64,000 nt of DNA from Pyxidicoccus sp. MSG2 (GCF_026626705.1 NZ_JAPNKC010000001.1:7954001-8018000), one strand, 5' to 3'. Positions 15,227 through 24,843 are shown, counted from the first letter of the stretch. Notes: generated by a model from the sequence alone, not told the origin. Made by a program: numbers and translations.

Positions 15227-15959
15227 AGCGGTTCTCCTCCACCTCAACAGGCGCGCGGCACGTTAGGACGGCCACCCCCGAGGGCCGGAGTTTTTTCCGG
15301 TTTCCCGCTGGCACCATGCCCGCCCTGGCAGGAGAGGGTTCCGTAACGCATTGAAATCACCGGGCTTGTTGCCTTCGTCAGCGGCTGGCACGGCCGATGC
15401 TATTGCTCCAGGCAGCTGGGAACGGCGAGGTACGGCGGACGAGGGGGTCGGGGGGCGTGGGGGGACGCCGTACGCGCCAGGTGGTGGGGGGCAGGGGCGA
15501 AAGTCGAGGCAGTGCCTGGAGTGGGGAGGCAGGCCTCGCGGGGTGGGCCGGAGCAGCAGGCCGGCAAGGGTGGGTGGCGGCGGGCGCAGCGGCACTTCGG
15601 GGTTTGGAAGGACTGCGGGCACGGGGATGGGTGGGGCGGGGAAGGGGACGGACTCCGGCGAGGTGGGGGCCTCGTCGGAGTCCGGTTCACTTCGGATGGG
15701 CGGGCGGCGGGTCGGGGGGCGGTCGACGTTCGCGGGTGAGGAGACACCTCCTCCTGGCGAGCGGTCCTGTCGGAGTGGGTCGGTGGGGCGGGACGGTCGG
15801 GCACTGCGGGGACATGGGGTGGGCGGCTCCGGTGGGGAGGCAACTCCCGCCGGAGCCTGTCCGTCCGGTTCGAGCGGTGGAGGCGGAGGAGGGTGGACGC
15901 GAAGGCGCGAGCCACCAGGGTGCGGCAGGTCGGCGGCGGTGGGGAGTTGGAGGCGGTTC
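15227..15959. other. Gene-free stretch with extreme G/C strand skew
   Basis: 733 bases between divergent genes. From about 15420 to 15900 the plus strand is dominated by G-runs (GGGGG, GGTGGGGGG, GTGGGGCGGG) with few C-runs. Translating the plus strand gives Gly/Arg-rich low-complexity peptide and the minus strand gives Pro-rich peptide. Neither looks like a domain, and the real downstream protein has its own start and signal peptide at 15960. Many G-runs could fold into G-quadruplexes. Promoters for the two flanking genes should be here but I cannot place them. Confidence 0.6.
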
Positions 15960-16598
15960 ATGGGGGCGGTATCAGCGCTCACATTGCTGGGTTTGTTGCT
16001 GACGGCGCGGGTGGCGCTGGCGGCGGGGGCGGCGCCCTCGGCGCGGCTGACTCCTCCGGCGGAGGTGCAGGGCCGGGTCCAGGACCCGGAGCGACTCGCG
16101 CCTTTCGGGCTGATGCTGGACGCGGGCATCCCCGAGGGGGCGGGGCTCTCGGTGTCCTTCCGGCCCAGGCATGAGGTGCGGCTGCACCTGGGCGCCACGC
16201 ACAACGGCATCCGCGCAGGCGCGCGGGCGGGGCTCACGCTGCTGCCCATGAGCGGATGGGTGACGCCGGCGCTGACGCTCGAGCTGGGCCATGCGCAACC
16301 CGCGTCCGAGCGCGGCCTGGAGCGGCGGCTGGCGGATAGGACGCTCTTGCCCAGCCCCTCGTTCGAGCGGGTGGGCTACACGTACGCGAGCGCGCTGCTG
16401 GGCCTCGAGGTGCAGGCGCCCGGAGGCCTGACGTTCTTCATCCGGGGTGGCTTCAGCGTCATGGAGCTGTACGGCCCCGGCATGGAGCACCTGGACGAAC
16501 CCTTCCGCGGCGCACTGGCTCCCGAGGAGGCCCGGCCCTGGCGGGTGCGCAGCACGCGGCCCACGGCGAAGCTGGGAATCCTGCTGTCCTTCGGTTAG
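15960..16598 (+). CDS. Exported probable outer-membrane protein
   Basis: 212 residues from ATG 15960, with TTGGAGG 6 bases upstream. The N-terminal signal peptide MGAVSALTLLGLLLTARVALA argues against the longer open frame that runs back to 15351 through low-complexity G-rich sequence. The mature part has alternating strands (LSVSFRPRHEVRLHLGATHNG, TYASALLGLEVQ, TFFIRGGFSVME) and ends KLGILLSFG, consistent with a small beta-barrel. Its stop overlaps the stop of the convergent hydrolase gene. Confidence 0.75.
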   Translation: MGAVSALTLLGLLLTARVALAAGAAPSARLTPPAEVQGRVQDPERLAPFGLMLDAGIPEGAGLSVSFRPRHEVRLHLGATHNGIRAGARAGLTLLPMSGWVTPALTLELGHAQPASERGLERRLADRTLLPSPSFERVGYTYASALLGLEVQAPGGLTFFIRGGFSVMELYGPGMEHLDEPFRGALAPEEARPWRVRSTRPTAKLGILLSFG

Positions 16599-17566
16599 CG
16601 CAACCGCGCGGCGAAGAACTCCAGCACCTGGGCCTCGGCCCAGAAGTGCGGGCGGTGCGCGCGGCCCGCGACGAAGCCCACGTGTCCACCGCGCTCGGTG
16701 AGCACCACGCTCAGGAGCGGATTGTCGCTGGCGCTCGGGGGAATGACCGGTGCCTCCAGCATCGGGTCGTCCGCGGCGCTCAGGAGCAGCGTGGGCCGGC
16801 GGATGGCGTGCAGCCGGGGACCGGAGGACGCCTCGGCGTAGTAGTGCGTCGCGTCCCGGAAGCCGTGCAGCGGAGCGGTGACGGCATCGTCGAAGGCGCG
16901 GATGGAGCGCGCGGCCTCCATGGCCCGGCCGTCGAAGGCGCCGGGAAAGCGCCGCAGCTTCTCGCGCGCCTTCCCCTTCAGCGTGCGCAGGAAGCGCTCC
17001 CGGTACAGCCGGTGGAAGGCACCGGGGCCATCGAGCTTCCGGCAGCAGGCGTCCAAGTCGTACGGCGCGCTGATGGATGCGGCCGCGTCCACGGGCGCGC
17101 TTTCACCCTGCTCCTCCAGCAGCCGGCACAACACGTTGGCGCCCAGCGAGAAGCCCACGGCGAAGAGGGGCCCGGTGACGCGCGCACGCACCTCGTTGAG
17201 CACGAGCAGGGCGTCGTGGATGTCGCCCGAGTGGTATGAGCGCGCCAGGCGGTTGGGCTCGCCGCTGCACGAGCGGAAGTTGAGCGCGGTGGCGCCCCAG
17301 CCGCGCTCGGCCGCGCCGCGGAGGATGGCGGTGACGTAGCCCGCGCGGGACGAGCCCTCCAGGCCGTGAAGCGCCACCACGTGCGGTGCGCCGCGCGGGC
17401 CGTCGAAGGTGTCCACGTCGACGAAGTCCCCGTCGGGCAATTCGCGGCGCTCGCGGCGCGCCGTGGGCGCATGGGTGGGGCGCACGAGCGAGGCGTAGAT
17501 GGTCTGCGCATGCTCGTTCGCCAATCCGGGCGCGGGGACGAAGGGCTGGGTGGGCTGGAATCGCAC
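16595..17566 (-). CDS. YheT-family alpha/beta hydrolase
   Basis: 323 residues from GTG 17566. YheT/EMB8-type features: the N-terminal GLANEHAQTIYASLVRP (HxQT motif), LHGLEGSSRAGY as oxyanion-hole region, nucleophile elbow GFSLGANV, acid in SAADDPML, and catalytic His in ERGGHVGF. Length is usual for the family. The probable activity is an esterase or hydrolase on a small lipid or ester substrate, cytoplasmic. The cysteine-cluster gene upstream is separated by 56 bases on the same strand. Confidence 0.9.
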   Translation of the reverse strand: MRFQPTQPFVPAPGLANEHAQTIYASLVRPTHAPTARRERRELPDGDFVDVDTFDGPRGAPHVVALHGLEGSSRAGYVTAILRGAAERGWGATALNFRSCSGEPNRLARSYHSGDIHDALLVLNEVRARVTGPLFAVGFSLGANVLCRLLEEQGESAPVDAAASISAPYDLDACCRKLDGPGAFHRLYRERFLRTLKGKAREKLRRFPGAFDGRAMEAARSIRAFDDAVTAPLHGFRDATHYYAEASSGPRLHAIRRPTLLLSAADDPMLEAPVIPPSASDNPLLSVVLTERGGHVGFVAGRAHRPHFWAEAQVLEFFAARLR

Positions 17567-17622
17567 GGCCGGGGGATTAACGCCCAGGGGCCGTGCGGAC
17601 AAGGGACAACCCCGCGGCGTGT

Positions 17623-17961
17623 CTATTCGTCGCGGCGTCCGGGAGGCAGCCCGGCGGAGGGGCGACCGGCGGCCAGGCGGCGGGCGCTGCGCATGGTGGG
17701 GCAGCCCTGCTCGCGCACCTCGCGGGCCTCTTCCGCGAGGCCGAAGAGGTCCAGGTACTTCTTCACGCGCTCGTCCAGCGTGGGTGCCTCGATGAGACGG
17801 CAGACCTCGTCCGCGGCGTAGTCGCGGCAGACGGCCGGCCGCTGCTCGTACACGCGGCAGAGGTTGTCCTCGCCGAGGTGCGGGCAGCGCAGGCCCAGCG
17901 GCTTGTCCAGCGCGGCGATGTCCGGCGCCACACAGCAGGCGCCACAACAGGTGCACTCCAT
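17623..17961 (-). CDS. YkgJ-family cysteine-cluster protein
   Basis: 112 residues from ATG 17961. Eight Cys are placed as expected for the YkgJ (CxxCxxxCC) family: CTCCGACC at the N-terminus, RCPHL, CRVYEQRP and CRDY. The cluster probably binds zinc or an iron-sulphur centre; the molecular role of the family is not established. It lies 20 bases downstream of the zinc-finger membrane protein gene on the same strand. Confidence 0.85.
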   Translation of the reverse strand: MECTCCGACCVAPDIAALDKPLGLRCPHLGEDNLCRVYEQRPAVCRDYAADEVCRLIEAPTLDERVKKYLDLFGLAEEAREVREQGCPTMRSARRLAAGRPSAGLPPGRRDE

Positions 17962-17981
17962 GGACGGTTGACCTCGGTGAC

Positions 17982-19127
17982 TCAACGCGGGACGACCTGC
18001 TCCACCTTCCCCAGGTTCGTCACCGTGAGGCGGGCGTCCTGGCCCTTCTTCCACGCCACGAACTCCTGCTCGCTCTTCGGCTCGAGCACGTGCTCCTTCG
18101 TCCCGTCGTCCTCGTACCGGAGGTGGACGGAGTAGTGCTCCTCGCGGCGCAGGCGGTCCACGCCGCTCACGGACAATTCGGGCCAGCGCGGCCGGTCATC
18201 CGTGCCAGACGTCTCGCGGCGGTCCACCTGCTTCCACTCGTAGGTGTCGTAGGTGCACTCCTGTGCGTAGACGGGCTCGGTGCGGTAGCGCGTCTCGTTC
18301 TGACAGTCCTCGTAGCTCTCGTTGCAGTACTTCGTCACGTCCTCGCACACCTCTTCGACGAAGCCGTTGCCCTTGTCGCGGCGGCGGCACTTCTCCTCGG
18401 TGCCGCAGGCCACGCGGCGCGACTTCGTCCGGCACACCCGCTCCGTGCCGTCCGCCACCCGGCGCGTGCCACGCTGGCGCGACACGCAGCCGCGGACGTT
18501 GGCCACGCCCGCCACCTCGCCCGCGCCGTTGACGGGCATGCGCGGGGAGGTGGTGCGCAGTTCGTCGCGCCAGCCCGTCTTCGCCACCGGGGTGAAGCGC
18601 TCCTGCACCACCGCGCGCTTCCACTCCGTCCCCGTCACCTCCCCGGGGTACTCGTGCGTGCGGCTGCCCCAGAAGCCGAACACGCCCGAGCCGAAGCAGC
18701 AGGAGAACAGCACGCCCAGCACGAGCCAGCCCGTCTTCCCCATGCGCTTCTTCGGCTGCGCTACGGGCTGGGGGGCGACCACGGGGGAGTCCAGGTCCTT
18801 GCTCGTGGCCGCCTTCGCGTCGTCGGTACGCTCCGCGCTGCACTGCTTGCAGCGGGGGGCGTCACCCCGGTTGGCGGCGCCGCAGTACGCGCAGAACCAG
18901 TCCTCCCCGGCGGCGGCCACTTCCAGCGTCTCGGAGTCCGTGACGCCCTCGCGCAGGGACTTGCCGCTCTTCGCGTCCACCCCGCCGAAGTCGAACTCCG
19001 ACTCCTTGCCCGTCAGCTCGCGGGGGTTGTTGCAGGTGGGGCAGAGCTTGTGGCGCGCGGGGATGCCCTTCGTGTCACAGGACGTGCAGTTCCAGGTCCC
19101 TTCGATGATGCGGGTGCGCTTGGCCAT
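17982..19127 (-). CDS. Membrane protein with two N-terminal zinc ribbons
   Basis: 381 residues. Two RanBP2-like zinc fingers are visible: CTSCDTKGIPARHKLCPTC (14-32) and CAYCGAANRGDAPRCKQC (about 78-95). A single membrane helix (about 133-155, GWLVLGVLFSCCFGSGVFGFWG) follows a Pro/Lys-rich linker. The outer part is unusual: a Cys-rich segment with several Cys spaced about ten residues apart (about 220-300) and many charged residues. The zinc fingers would be cytoplasmic and the Cys-rich part periplasmic. I recognise no named family. Confidence 0.7.
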   Translation of the reverse strand: MAKRTRIIEGTWNCTSCDTKGIPARHKLCPTCNNPRELTGKESEFDFGGVDAKSGKSLREGVTDSETLEVAAAGEDWFCAYCGAANRGDAPRCKQCSAERTDDAKAATSKDLDSPVVAPQPVAQPKKRMGKTGWLVLGVLFSCCFGSGVFGFWGSRTHEYPGEVTGTEWKRAVVQERFTPVAKTGWRDELRTTSPRMPVNGAGEVAGVANVRGCVSRQRGTRRVADGTERVCRTKSRRVACGTEEKCRRRDKGNGFVEEVCEDVTKYCNESYEDCQNETRYRTEPVYAQECTYDTYEWKQVDRRETSGTDDRPRWPELSVSGVDRLRREEHYSVHLRYEDDGTKEHVLEPKSEQEFVAWKKGQDARLTVTNLGKVEQVVPR

Positions 19128-19149
19128 GGGTTCCCATCCTATCCGGCGC

Positions 19150-20106
19150 TCACACCCAGAGCGCGCGAGGGAAGGGGATGGCCGCCGCCGGAGGCAGGCC
19201 CGGCCGCAGGGGGCGCACCATGGGCAGCGAGCCTTCCCTCGCCACGCGGGTGGCCCCGGGGACTCGCGCCAGCAGCTCGGCGGTGCCGGGCTCCTCCCAC
19301 AGCACCACCTTCGCCAGCTTCGCCCGGTGTGCCACGGCGCTCGCCATCTCCAGCAGCGTGGCGGCGTCCTCCCCGGAGCGCGCGTCCAGCATCAGCACCA
19401 CCAGCTCGCCGTAGCGGGCCATCATCGCCCACAGGGCGGTGGAGTCGCCCACCACCGCGCCACACGCCTCGGGCTGGGGCCGGCTCAGCAGCTCCGCGTA
19501 GATGCGCTCGCGCTCCAGGTGCCAGTCCACCTGCGCCGGGCTCGGCCAGAGGTAGAAGGGCGCTTCCGGCCGCCGCATCCGCTCCAGCGCGGCCGCCACG
19601 TCCCCGTCTCCGAGCAGTGCGTCCACGCGGCGCGGGGATGGCTCCTCACGGGCCGGCAGGTTCCAGTCCCAGGCGGGGACCTCCTCGTAGCCGGAGCGGC
19701 GGTAGAGGGGGGCGCCCACGTCGGAGAAGAGGACGGCGGCGTGGCCCCGCGGCGAGGCGCGCTCCAGCTCCGCGGCCACGAGGTCCATCATCCGCGTGGC
19801 GTGGCCGTGGCCGCGCAGGTGCTCCTCGGTGAAGACGCTGGCGATGGAGAAGCTGTCGCCATGCGCGAGCTGTCCGTCCGGGCCGCGCAGCCAGCTGTCG
19901 TTGTGGAACGTCTCGCACGAGACGAGCACCCGGCCGTCGTCCTCGCACAAAAGCCACGTGTTCATTCCCTCGGCGCACCAGGGGCGGGCGCGCAGCCGCA
20001 GCTCCCGCTGGTGGAACTGCTCCACCGTCAGCGGCGAGCCCCAGGCGGCGTGGGTGACGCGGTCTCTCTCGGCCTTCTGTGCTTCGGTGGCAAGGACCAG
20101 GTGCAT
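19150..20106 (-). CDS. GNAT-family N-acetyltransferase (LYC1-like)
   Basis: 318 residues. The GNAT core lies in the N-terminal half: FSIASVFTEEHLRGHGHATRMM (about 86-107) has the acetyl-CoA pyrophosphate-binding R-G-x-G-x-A motif, followed by LFSDVGAPLYRRSGYEEV. A second, C-terminal domain (about 165-318) resembles the extension in fungal lysine acetyltransferase LYC1-like proteins. Substrate unknown. No signal peptide. Same strand as its neighbours with 20-80 base gaps. Confidence 0.8.
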   Translation of the reverse strand: MHLVLATEAQKAERDRVTHAAWGSPLTVEQFHQRELRLRARPWCAEGMNTWLLCEDDGRVLVSCETFHNDSWLRGPDGQLAHGDSFSIASVFTEEHLRGHGHATRMMDLVAAELERASPRGHAAVLFSDVGAPLYRRSGYEEVPAWDWNLPAREEPSPRRVDALLGDGDVAAALERMRRPEAPFYLWPSPAQVDWHLERERIYAELLSRPQPEACGAVVGDSTALWAMMARYGELVVLMLDARSGEDAATLLEMASAVAHRAKLAKVVLWEEPGTAELLARVPGATRVAREGSLPMVRPLRPGLPPAAAIPFPRALWV

Positions 20107-20181
20107 GACGCCCAGGCTAGCCGTGCCCGTCTCCGCGCGCAGCAGGCGGCGCGTATGTCCGGCGCCCCTCCGCCCTCCAGC

Positions 20182-20847
20182 TCACAGCCGGGTGGTGTAA
20201 GGGAAGCGGAAGTGGAGCTGCAGGTAGGCCTGGCCGACGTGGAAGATGCCGTCGCGCAGGTGGTCCGGCAGCCCGAGCCCGCCCAGTTCCTGCGGCACGT
20301 AGAGGGCGGACTCCCAGCCCACGCTGACGAGGAAGCGCTTGGAGAACTGCAGCTCCAGGTCCACGCCCAGCTCCGCGCCGGGCCGCAGGAAGTGCGTGTC
20401 CGCCAGCGTGTCCGAGTACAGGTACGCGTACGTCAGCAGCAGCCCGGCCCCCACGGACAGGCGCACCGGGCTGCTGGACAGCGGCAGGCCCAGCGACAGC
20501 GGCTTCCACGTGGCGCCGTACATGCCGGTGTCGCGCACCTTCGGGGAGATGATGAGCGTGTCCGGGATGAGGATGGACGGGGAGATGCGAATCTCGTCCA
20601 GGCTCTGCGCCTGCTTGCGGTAGCGCTTGGGGATGAGGCGCTGGTTCTTCTTCAGCCACTCGCGGTCCAGCACCGCGTCCACCGAGATTTTCAACCCGGT
20701 GTGGATGGGCTGGTCGTCGAAGACGGGACCGAAGAAGAGGAACGCGGCGGGTCCCACGCCCACATCCACCGGGACGGTGACGCGCTGGGCGGCGGCCATC
20801 GCGGGCAACAGCAGGGTGGACAGCAGCAGGAGTCGGGCGGGGTTCAA
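20182..20847 (-). CDS. Exported outer-membrane protein, unknown
   Basis: 221 residues from TTG 20847, preceded 4 bases away by GAGGAGG. The signal peptide is LLLLSTLLLPAMAAA. The mature protein has repeated beta-strand segments (VDVGVGPAAFLFFGPVF, RLSVGAGLLLTYAYLY, RFLVSVGWESALYVP) and ends LQLHFRFPYTTRL, with an aromatic near the C-terminus, as in small outer-membrane barrels. The family is not recognised. It is divergent from the DUF481 gene. Confidence 0.75.
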   Translation of the reverse strand: MNPARLLLLSTLLLPAMAAAQRVTVPVDVGVGPAAFLFFGPVFDDQPIHTGLKISVDAVLDREWLKKNQRLIPKRYRKQAQSLDEIRISPSILIPDTLIISPKVRDTGMYGATWKPLSLGLPLSSSPVRLSVGAGLLLTYAYLYSDTLADTHFLRPGAELGVDLELQFSKRFLVSVGWESALYVPQELGGLGLPDHLRDGIFHVGQAYLQLHFRFPYTTRL

Positions 20848-20950
20848 AGGGCCTCCTCGGGGCTCCGAGAAGGCCAGAATTAATCACGGAGGCATTGAAT
20901 CACGGCCCTCCTTTGGAGCAGGAAGGGTCGCCTCAGAACTGGAGACCCCG

Positions 20951-21973
20951 ATGCTTTCCGCCGCGCTGTTGATTGCCACCTCCCTGCAGGCCCAGGTGCC
21001 TGCCCCCACCACTCCCGCACCCACCGCTCCCCGGGCCGCCCCGGTGTCCGAGCCCGCTCCCGCGCCAGCCAGCGCGGAGGAGCGCGCGGCCGCCGCCGCC
21101 GAGCGCGCCGCCGCCGCCGCCGAGCGCGCCGCCGAGGCCAGCGCCCGTGCCGCGGAGGCCGCCGAGCGCGCGGCCACCGCCGCCGCGGGCCAGCCGGCCG
21201 CCGCGCCTGTCGCCGCCGCACCTGCTCCCGAGGCCGCACCCGCGCCCGCCGCGAAGGCGGACGTGTGGGACGTCACCCTGGGCGCGGGGCTCATCTCCAT
21301 CACGGGCAACGCCTCCACCTTCACCTTCAGCGGCCTGGCCAGCGCGCAGCGCAAGACGGAGCACTGGATCTACGCCGTCAAGGCGTACAGCTCCTACGGC
21401 CGCAGCCGCCCGCCCGAGCTGGAGGGTGAGGAGGCCGTCTCGCAGGTGGTGGCGCTCAACGCGGGCGCGGAGTTGCGCGGCGACCGGCGCTTCACCCAGG
21501 TGCTCAGTGGCTATGCGCTGATTGGCGCGGAGACGGACCACGTGAAGAGCGTGGAGTCGCGCACCTTCGGCGAGGGCGGTCTCGGCATCCTCTGGTGGGA
21601 CGAGAAGTCGAAGGAGGGCAAGGAGTCCTACCTCCGCACCGACGCCGCCTTCCGGTACGCCTACGAGACGCGCTTCCAGTACTACCCCGAGCGCCTGGAT
21701 TTGGAGGACGTGGACCTGGGCGGCCCCCGCTTCGGCGCGGCGTTCCGCTACAGCGTCAACGAGCATGTCCTCTTCAAGGAGGACGTGGAGGTGCTCATCA
21801 GCGTCATCGGCGACTCGCGCGTGCTGGCCAGCAGCCAGACGCAGCTGTCGGTGGGACTGACGGACGCGCTCTCTCTGGCTGCCGGCTTCCTCGTGAAGAC
21901 GGACAGCGAGCCGCCCGCCGGCAAGGTGTCCACCGACACGGCGCTGTCCCTCAACCTCGAGGTGAAGCTGTAG
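20951..21973 (+). CDS. DUF481-type outer-membrane protein with Ala/Glu heptads
   Basis: 340 residues from ATG 20951 with GGAG 7 bases upstream. The signal peptide is short (MLSAALLIATSLQAQ), then comes a Pro/Ala linker, then five heptads of the type ERAAAAA (about 44-78) that should form a rod-like coiled coil, then another Pro/Ala linker. The C-terminal domain (about 103-340) begins WDVTLGAGLISITGN and has the paired strands of the DUF481/YdiY beta-barrel family. Role: outer-membrane protein of unknown ligand. Confidence 0.85.
   Translation: MLSAALLIATSLQAQVPAPTTPAPTAPRAAPVSEPAPAPASAEERAAAAAERAAAAAERAAEASARAAEAAERAATAAAGQPAAAPVAAAPAPEAAPAPAAKADVWDVTLGAGLISITGNASTFTFSGLASAQRKTEHWIYAVKAYSSYGRSRPPELEGEEAVSQVVALNAGAELRGDRRFTQVLSGYALIGAETDHVKSVESRTFGEGGLGILWWDEKSKEGKESYLRTDAAFRYAYETRFQYYPERLDLEDVDLGGPRFGAAFRYSVNEHVLFKEDVEVLISVIGDSRVLASSQTQLSVGLTDALSLAAGFLVKTDSEPPAGKVSTDTALSLNLEVKL
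21080..21184 (+). repeat. Five 21-bp imperfect repeats encoding Ala/Glu heptads
   Basis: The coding sequence repeats with a 21-base period, each unit giving E/A-R-A-A-x-A-x. The repeat is inside the DUF481-type gene and is a likely site of length variation between strains. Confidence 0.75.
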
Positions 21974-21986
21974 CCCGCAAAAGCAA

Positions 21987-22017
21987 CGCGGCGCCGGGGA
22001 AGTCCCTCGGCGCCGCG
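21987..22017 (+). terminator. Hairpin between convergent DUF481 and ctaF genes
   Basis: CGCGGCGCCG and CGGCGCCGCG form a perfect 10-bp stem with an 11-base loop, 13 bases after the plus-strand stop. It could end both this gene and the long minus-strand respiratory operon. No T-tract. Confidence 0.65.
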
Positions 22018-22056
22018 CGGGGTGGGGCGGTGAGCCCCGAAGTCCTCGGAGGCCGG

Positions 22057-22500
22057 TCAGTGGCCTTCGGACTGCTCGTGGGAGCCGTGGCTCCGCACGC
22101 CGCCGCCGAAGCGGCCTTCCTTCACGTTGGCGCCGATGTCCGGCGGCTGCAGGTCGCTGTACTGCGAGCCCGGGGGGTTGGAGCCCCGGAAGCGCGTGCC
22201 CAGGTCCAGCAGCGGCACTGCCAGCATCAGCAGCACGAAGAGGATGGACACGCTGAACACCAGGCGGTTGGCGCCCCGGTGGTCGATGAGGTGCATGAAG
22301 TACAGCGTCACCAGCGTGCCCTTCACCGTGGCGATGACGAGCGCCAGCACCAGGCCGAAGCTGGGCAGGTGCATGCGGCCGGTGATGACGGTGACGAGCG
22401 TCAGCACCAGGAGCACGCCCCAGATGAGCCAGTAGCGGCCCGCCCCGTGGTGCTCCTCCATGTTGTGCGCTTCCTGACGGGATTCGTTGGCGATGGCCAT
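22057..22500 (-). CDS. ctaF: Cytochrome c oxidase subunit IV (caa3 type)
   Basis: 147 residues with three membrane helices (about 23-41, 49-70, 81-101), the COX4_pro/CtaF pattern including the helix LVLALVIATVKGTLVTLYFMHL with the conserved Lys and His. A long soluble tail (105-147) rich in Gly, Ser and His follows. It is the last gene of the act-cta operon, 14 bases downstream of ctaE. The subunit stabilises the oxidase and has no cofactor. Confidence 0.9.
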   Translation of the reverse strand: MAIANESRQEAHNMEEHHGAGRYWLIWGVLLVLTLVTVITGRMHLPSFGLVLALVIATVKGTLVTLYFMHLIDHRGANRLVFSVSILFVLLMLAVPLLDLGTRFRGSNPPGSQYSDLQPPDIGANVKEGRFGGGVRSHGSHEQSEGH

Positions 22501-22514
22501 GGTCTATGAATCCT

Positions 22515-23183
22515 TCAGACGAGGTACAGCATCGGGAACAGGAAGATCCACACCAGGTCGACGAGGTGCCAGTACATGCTGCCCAGCTCGACCATGGTGT
22601 AGTTGTTGGGGCCGAAGTCGGCCCGCCGCATCGCGCGCACCATGGAGAACGTCAGCACCACCATGCCGATGATGACGTGGAGGCCGTGCAGCGCCGTCGC
22701 GCAGAAGTACACCGTGAAGTACATCGGCGCGCCCGGCAGCTGGATGCCCTCGTAGAAGTAGTACCGGCCCGGCAGCGTCCCGATGTGGAACTTGTGCGAG
22801 TACTCGAAGTACTTGATGACGAGGAAGCCCACGGCCATCAGCAGCGTGAGGAAGATCTGGATGGCCACCATCTTGTTCTTCCCCTCCTTCGCGTAGTGCA
22901 CCGCGAGCGCCGCGGTGAGCGAGGAGGTGATGAGGACGATGGTGTTCACCGTGCCCATCGTCAGGTCCAGGCTCCGGCTGCTGGCCGCCCACGCTTCCGG
23001 GAAGAGGAAGCGGTAGCAGCCGTAGCAGATGAAGAGGCCTGCGAAGAGCAGGATTTCCGTCGCCAGGAACAGCCACATGCCCAGCCGGGCCGCGTGGTTC
23101 TGCACCTCGAGCGACGCGAAGTGCATGGCGAGCCGGGGGACGGGGGCCACCGTCCCGTCGGCGGTGGAAGCACTAGACTGCAT
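22515..23183 (-). CDS. ctaE: Cytochrome c oxidase subunit III
   Basis: 222 residues with five membrane helices, as in the short five-helix subunit III of caa3 oxidases. Family signatures: [18 protein letters not shown] in helix 1, [22 protein letters not shown] near 155-175, and [17 protein letters not shown] at the C-terminus. Its start overlaps the end of ctaD by 11 bases. It sits in the inner membrane next to subunit I. Confidence 0.95.
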   Translation of the reverse strand: MQSSASTADGTVAPVPRLAMHFASLEVQNHAARLGMWLFLATEILLFAGLFICYGCYRFLFPEAWAASSRSLDLTMGTVNTIVLITSSLTAALAVHYAKEGKNKMVAIQIFLTLLMAVGFLVIKYFEYSHKFHIGTLPGRYYFYEGIQLPGAPMYFTVYFCATALHGLHVIIGMVVLTFSMVRAMRRADFGPNNYTMVELGSMYWHLVDLVWIFLFPMLYLV

Positions 23184-24843
23184 CGGGCACCTCGGCCTTC
23201 TTCGGATCCACGTAGAAGTGGGGCTCCTCGGGGTAGGTCGGCTGCGGACCCACGAAGTTGTGGGTCGGCGGCGGGGACTCGGTCAGCCACTCGTAGCCCT
23301 TGCTGCGCCACGGGTTCTTTCCGGCCGCCCGCCCGTAGAACAGGGCGTACGTCAGGTAGCAGGCGATGATGACGAAGCCGAACGCCAGCAGGGACGCGCC
23401 CGCCGTGGAGGCCACGTTGAGCGCCTGGAAGCGCTCCGGGTACTCGTAGTAGCGGCGCGGCATGCCGTTGTTGCCCAGGAGGAACTGGGGGATGAACGTG
23501 GCGTTGAACCCGAGGATGATGAGCGCCGCGGACACCAGGCCCCAGCCCTCGTGGTACGTGCGCCCGAACATCTTCGGGAACCAGTAGTGGAGCGAGGCCA
23601 GGAAGGCCATGATGGTCGCTCCCACCATGATGAAGTGGAAGTGCGCCACCACGAAGTAGGTGTCGTGCCAGGGGACGTCCAGCGACACCGTGCCCAGGGC
23701 GATGCCCGTCATGCCACCGAACACGGTGAAGAACAGGAAGCCGCAGAAGTAGGCGAAGGGCGTCTTGAAGTCGACGGCGCCCTTGTAGACGGTGCCCACC
23801 CAGTTGAAGACCTTGATGGCGGTGAACACGCCCACCAACATGGTCAGCACGCCGAACAGACCACCGACGAAGGTGGACTGGCCGGACACGAACATGTGGT
23901 GGCCCCAGGCGAAGAAGCCGACGAAGGCGATGCCGAGGCTGGAGTACGCCACCGCGCGGTAGCCGAAGATGTTCTTCCGGCTGAAGGCGGCCACGATTTC
24001 ACTCATCACGCCGAAGGCCGGCAGCACCATGATGTACACGGCCGGGTGGCTGTAGAACCAGAACAGGTGCTGGAAGAGCACCGGGTCGCCGCCGCGGGCC
24101 GGGTCGAACATGCCGAACCCGAACAGGTTCTCCACCGTCACCAGCACCAGCAGCAGGCCAATCACCGGCGTGGCCAGCACCTGGATGCAGCTGGTGGCGT
24201 AGATGGCCCACACGAACAGGGGCATCTTGAACCAGGTGATGCCCGGCGCCCGCATGGTGTGGACGGTGACGATGAAGTTGATGCCCGTGACGATGGAGCT
24301 GAACCCGATGATGAAGGCGCCGAAGAGCACGGGCGCCACCGTCGTCGTCGTGTGCGTGCTGTAGGGCGCGTAGAACGTCCACCCGGTGTCGAGGCCGCCG
24401 TTGAGCATGCCCCACAGCGCCAGCATGGCGCCGGCCAGGTAGATGTAGAGCGACAGCAGGTTCAGCCGGGGGAAGGCCACGTCCTTGGCGCCCAGCATCA
24501 GCGGCAGCATGAAGTTGCCGAAGACGGCCGGAATCGCCGGAATCATGAAGAGGAAGATCATGACCAGGCCGTGGAGCGTGAACGTACGGTTGTACGTCAT
24601 CGCGTCCATGATGGTCGGACCGGGCGTGAGCAGCTCCACCCGGATGAGCAGCGCGAAGATGCCGCCCACCAGGAAGAAGAGCAGGACCCAGAACAGGAAC
24701 ATGAGCCCGATGCGCTTGTGGTCCACCGTCAGCAGCCACGACTTGATGGTGGTGCCGTCGACCAGGTAGTTCGGGTGGTGGTCGTGGTGCTCGTCGTGCG
24801 CGGGAGCCGCGCCCGGGGAGGCGATGCTACTGGATGGCGTCAT
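23173..24843 (-). CDS. ctaD: Cytochrome c oxidase subunit I, A2-type haem-copper oxidase
   Basis: 556 residues, twelve membrane helices. The active-site helix reads [11 protein letters not shown]; the YSHPxV form replaces the Glu of the HPEVY motif and marks family A2 enzymes, which use Tyr-Ser for the D-channel end. CuB histidines WGHHMF and haem ligands ([19 protein letters not shown]) are present. It reduces O2 to water and pumps protons. Start codon overlaps the end of ctaC by 17 bases. Confidence 0.97.
   Translation of the reverse strand: MTPSSSIASPGAAPAHDEHHDHHPNYLVDGTTIKSWLLTVDHKRIGLMFLFWVLLFFLVGGIFALLIRVELLTPGPTIMDAMTYNRTFTLHGLVMIFLFMIPAIPAVFGNFMLPLMLGAKDVAFPRLNLLSLYIYLAGAMLALWGMLNGGLDTGWTFYAPYSTHTTTTVAPVLFGAFIIGFSSIVTGINFIVTVHTMRAPGITWFKMPLFVWAIYATSCIQVLATPVIGLLLVLVTVENLFGFGMFDPARGGDPVLFQHLFWFYSHPAVYIMVLPAFGVMSEIVAAFSRKNIFGYRAVAYSSLGIAFVGFFAWGHHMFVSGQSTFVGGLFGVLTMLVGVFTAIKVFNWVGTVYKGAVDFKTPFAYFCGFLFFTVFGGMTGIALGTVSLDVPWHDTYFVVAHFHFIMVGATIMAFLASLHYWFPKMFGRTYHEGWGLVSAALIILGFNATFIPQFLLGNNGMPRRYYEYPERFQALNVASTAGASLLAFGFVIIACYLTYALFYGRAAGKNPWRSKGYEWLTESPPPTHNFVGPQPTYPEEPHFYVDPKKAEVPDAV

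Noticed and set aside
15351-15959. N-terminal extension of the gene at 15960
   Set aside because: The extension is Gly/Arg low complexity, and a signal peptide and ribosome site mark a start at 15960.
15263-16249. Pro-rich minus-strand open frame
   Set aside because: It is a shadow of the G-rich stretch and of the real plus-strand gene, with no domain.
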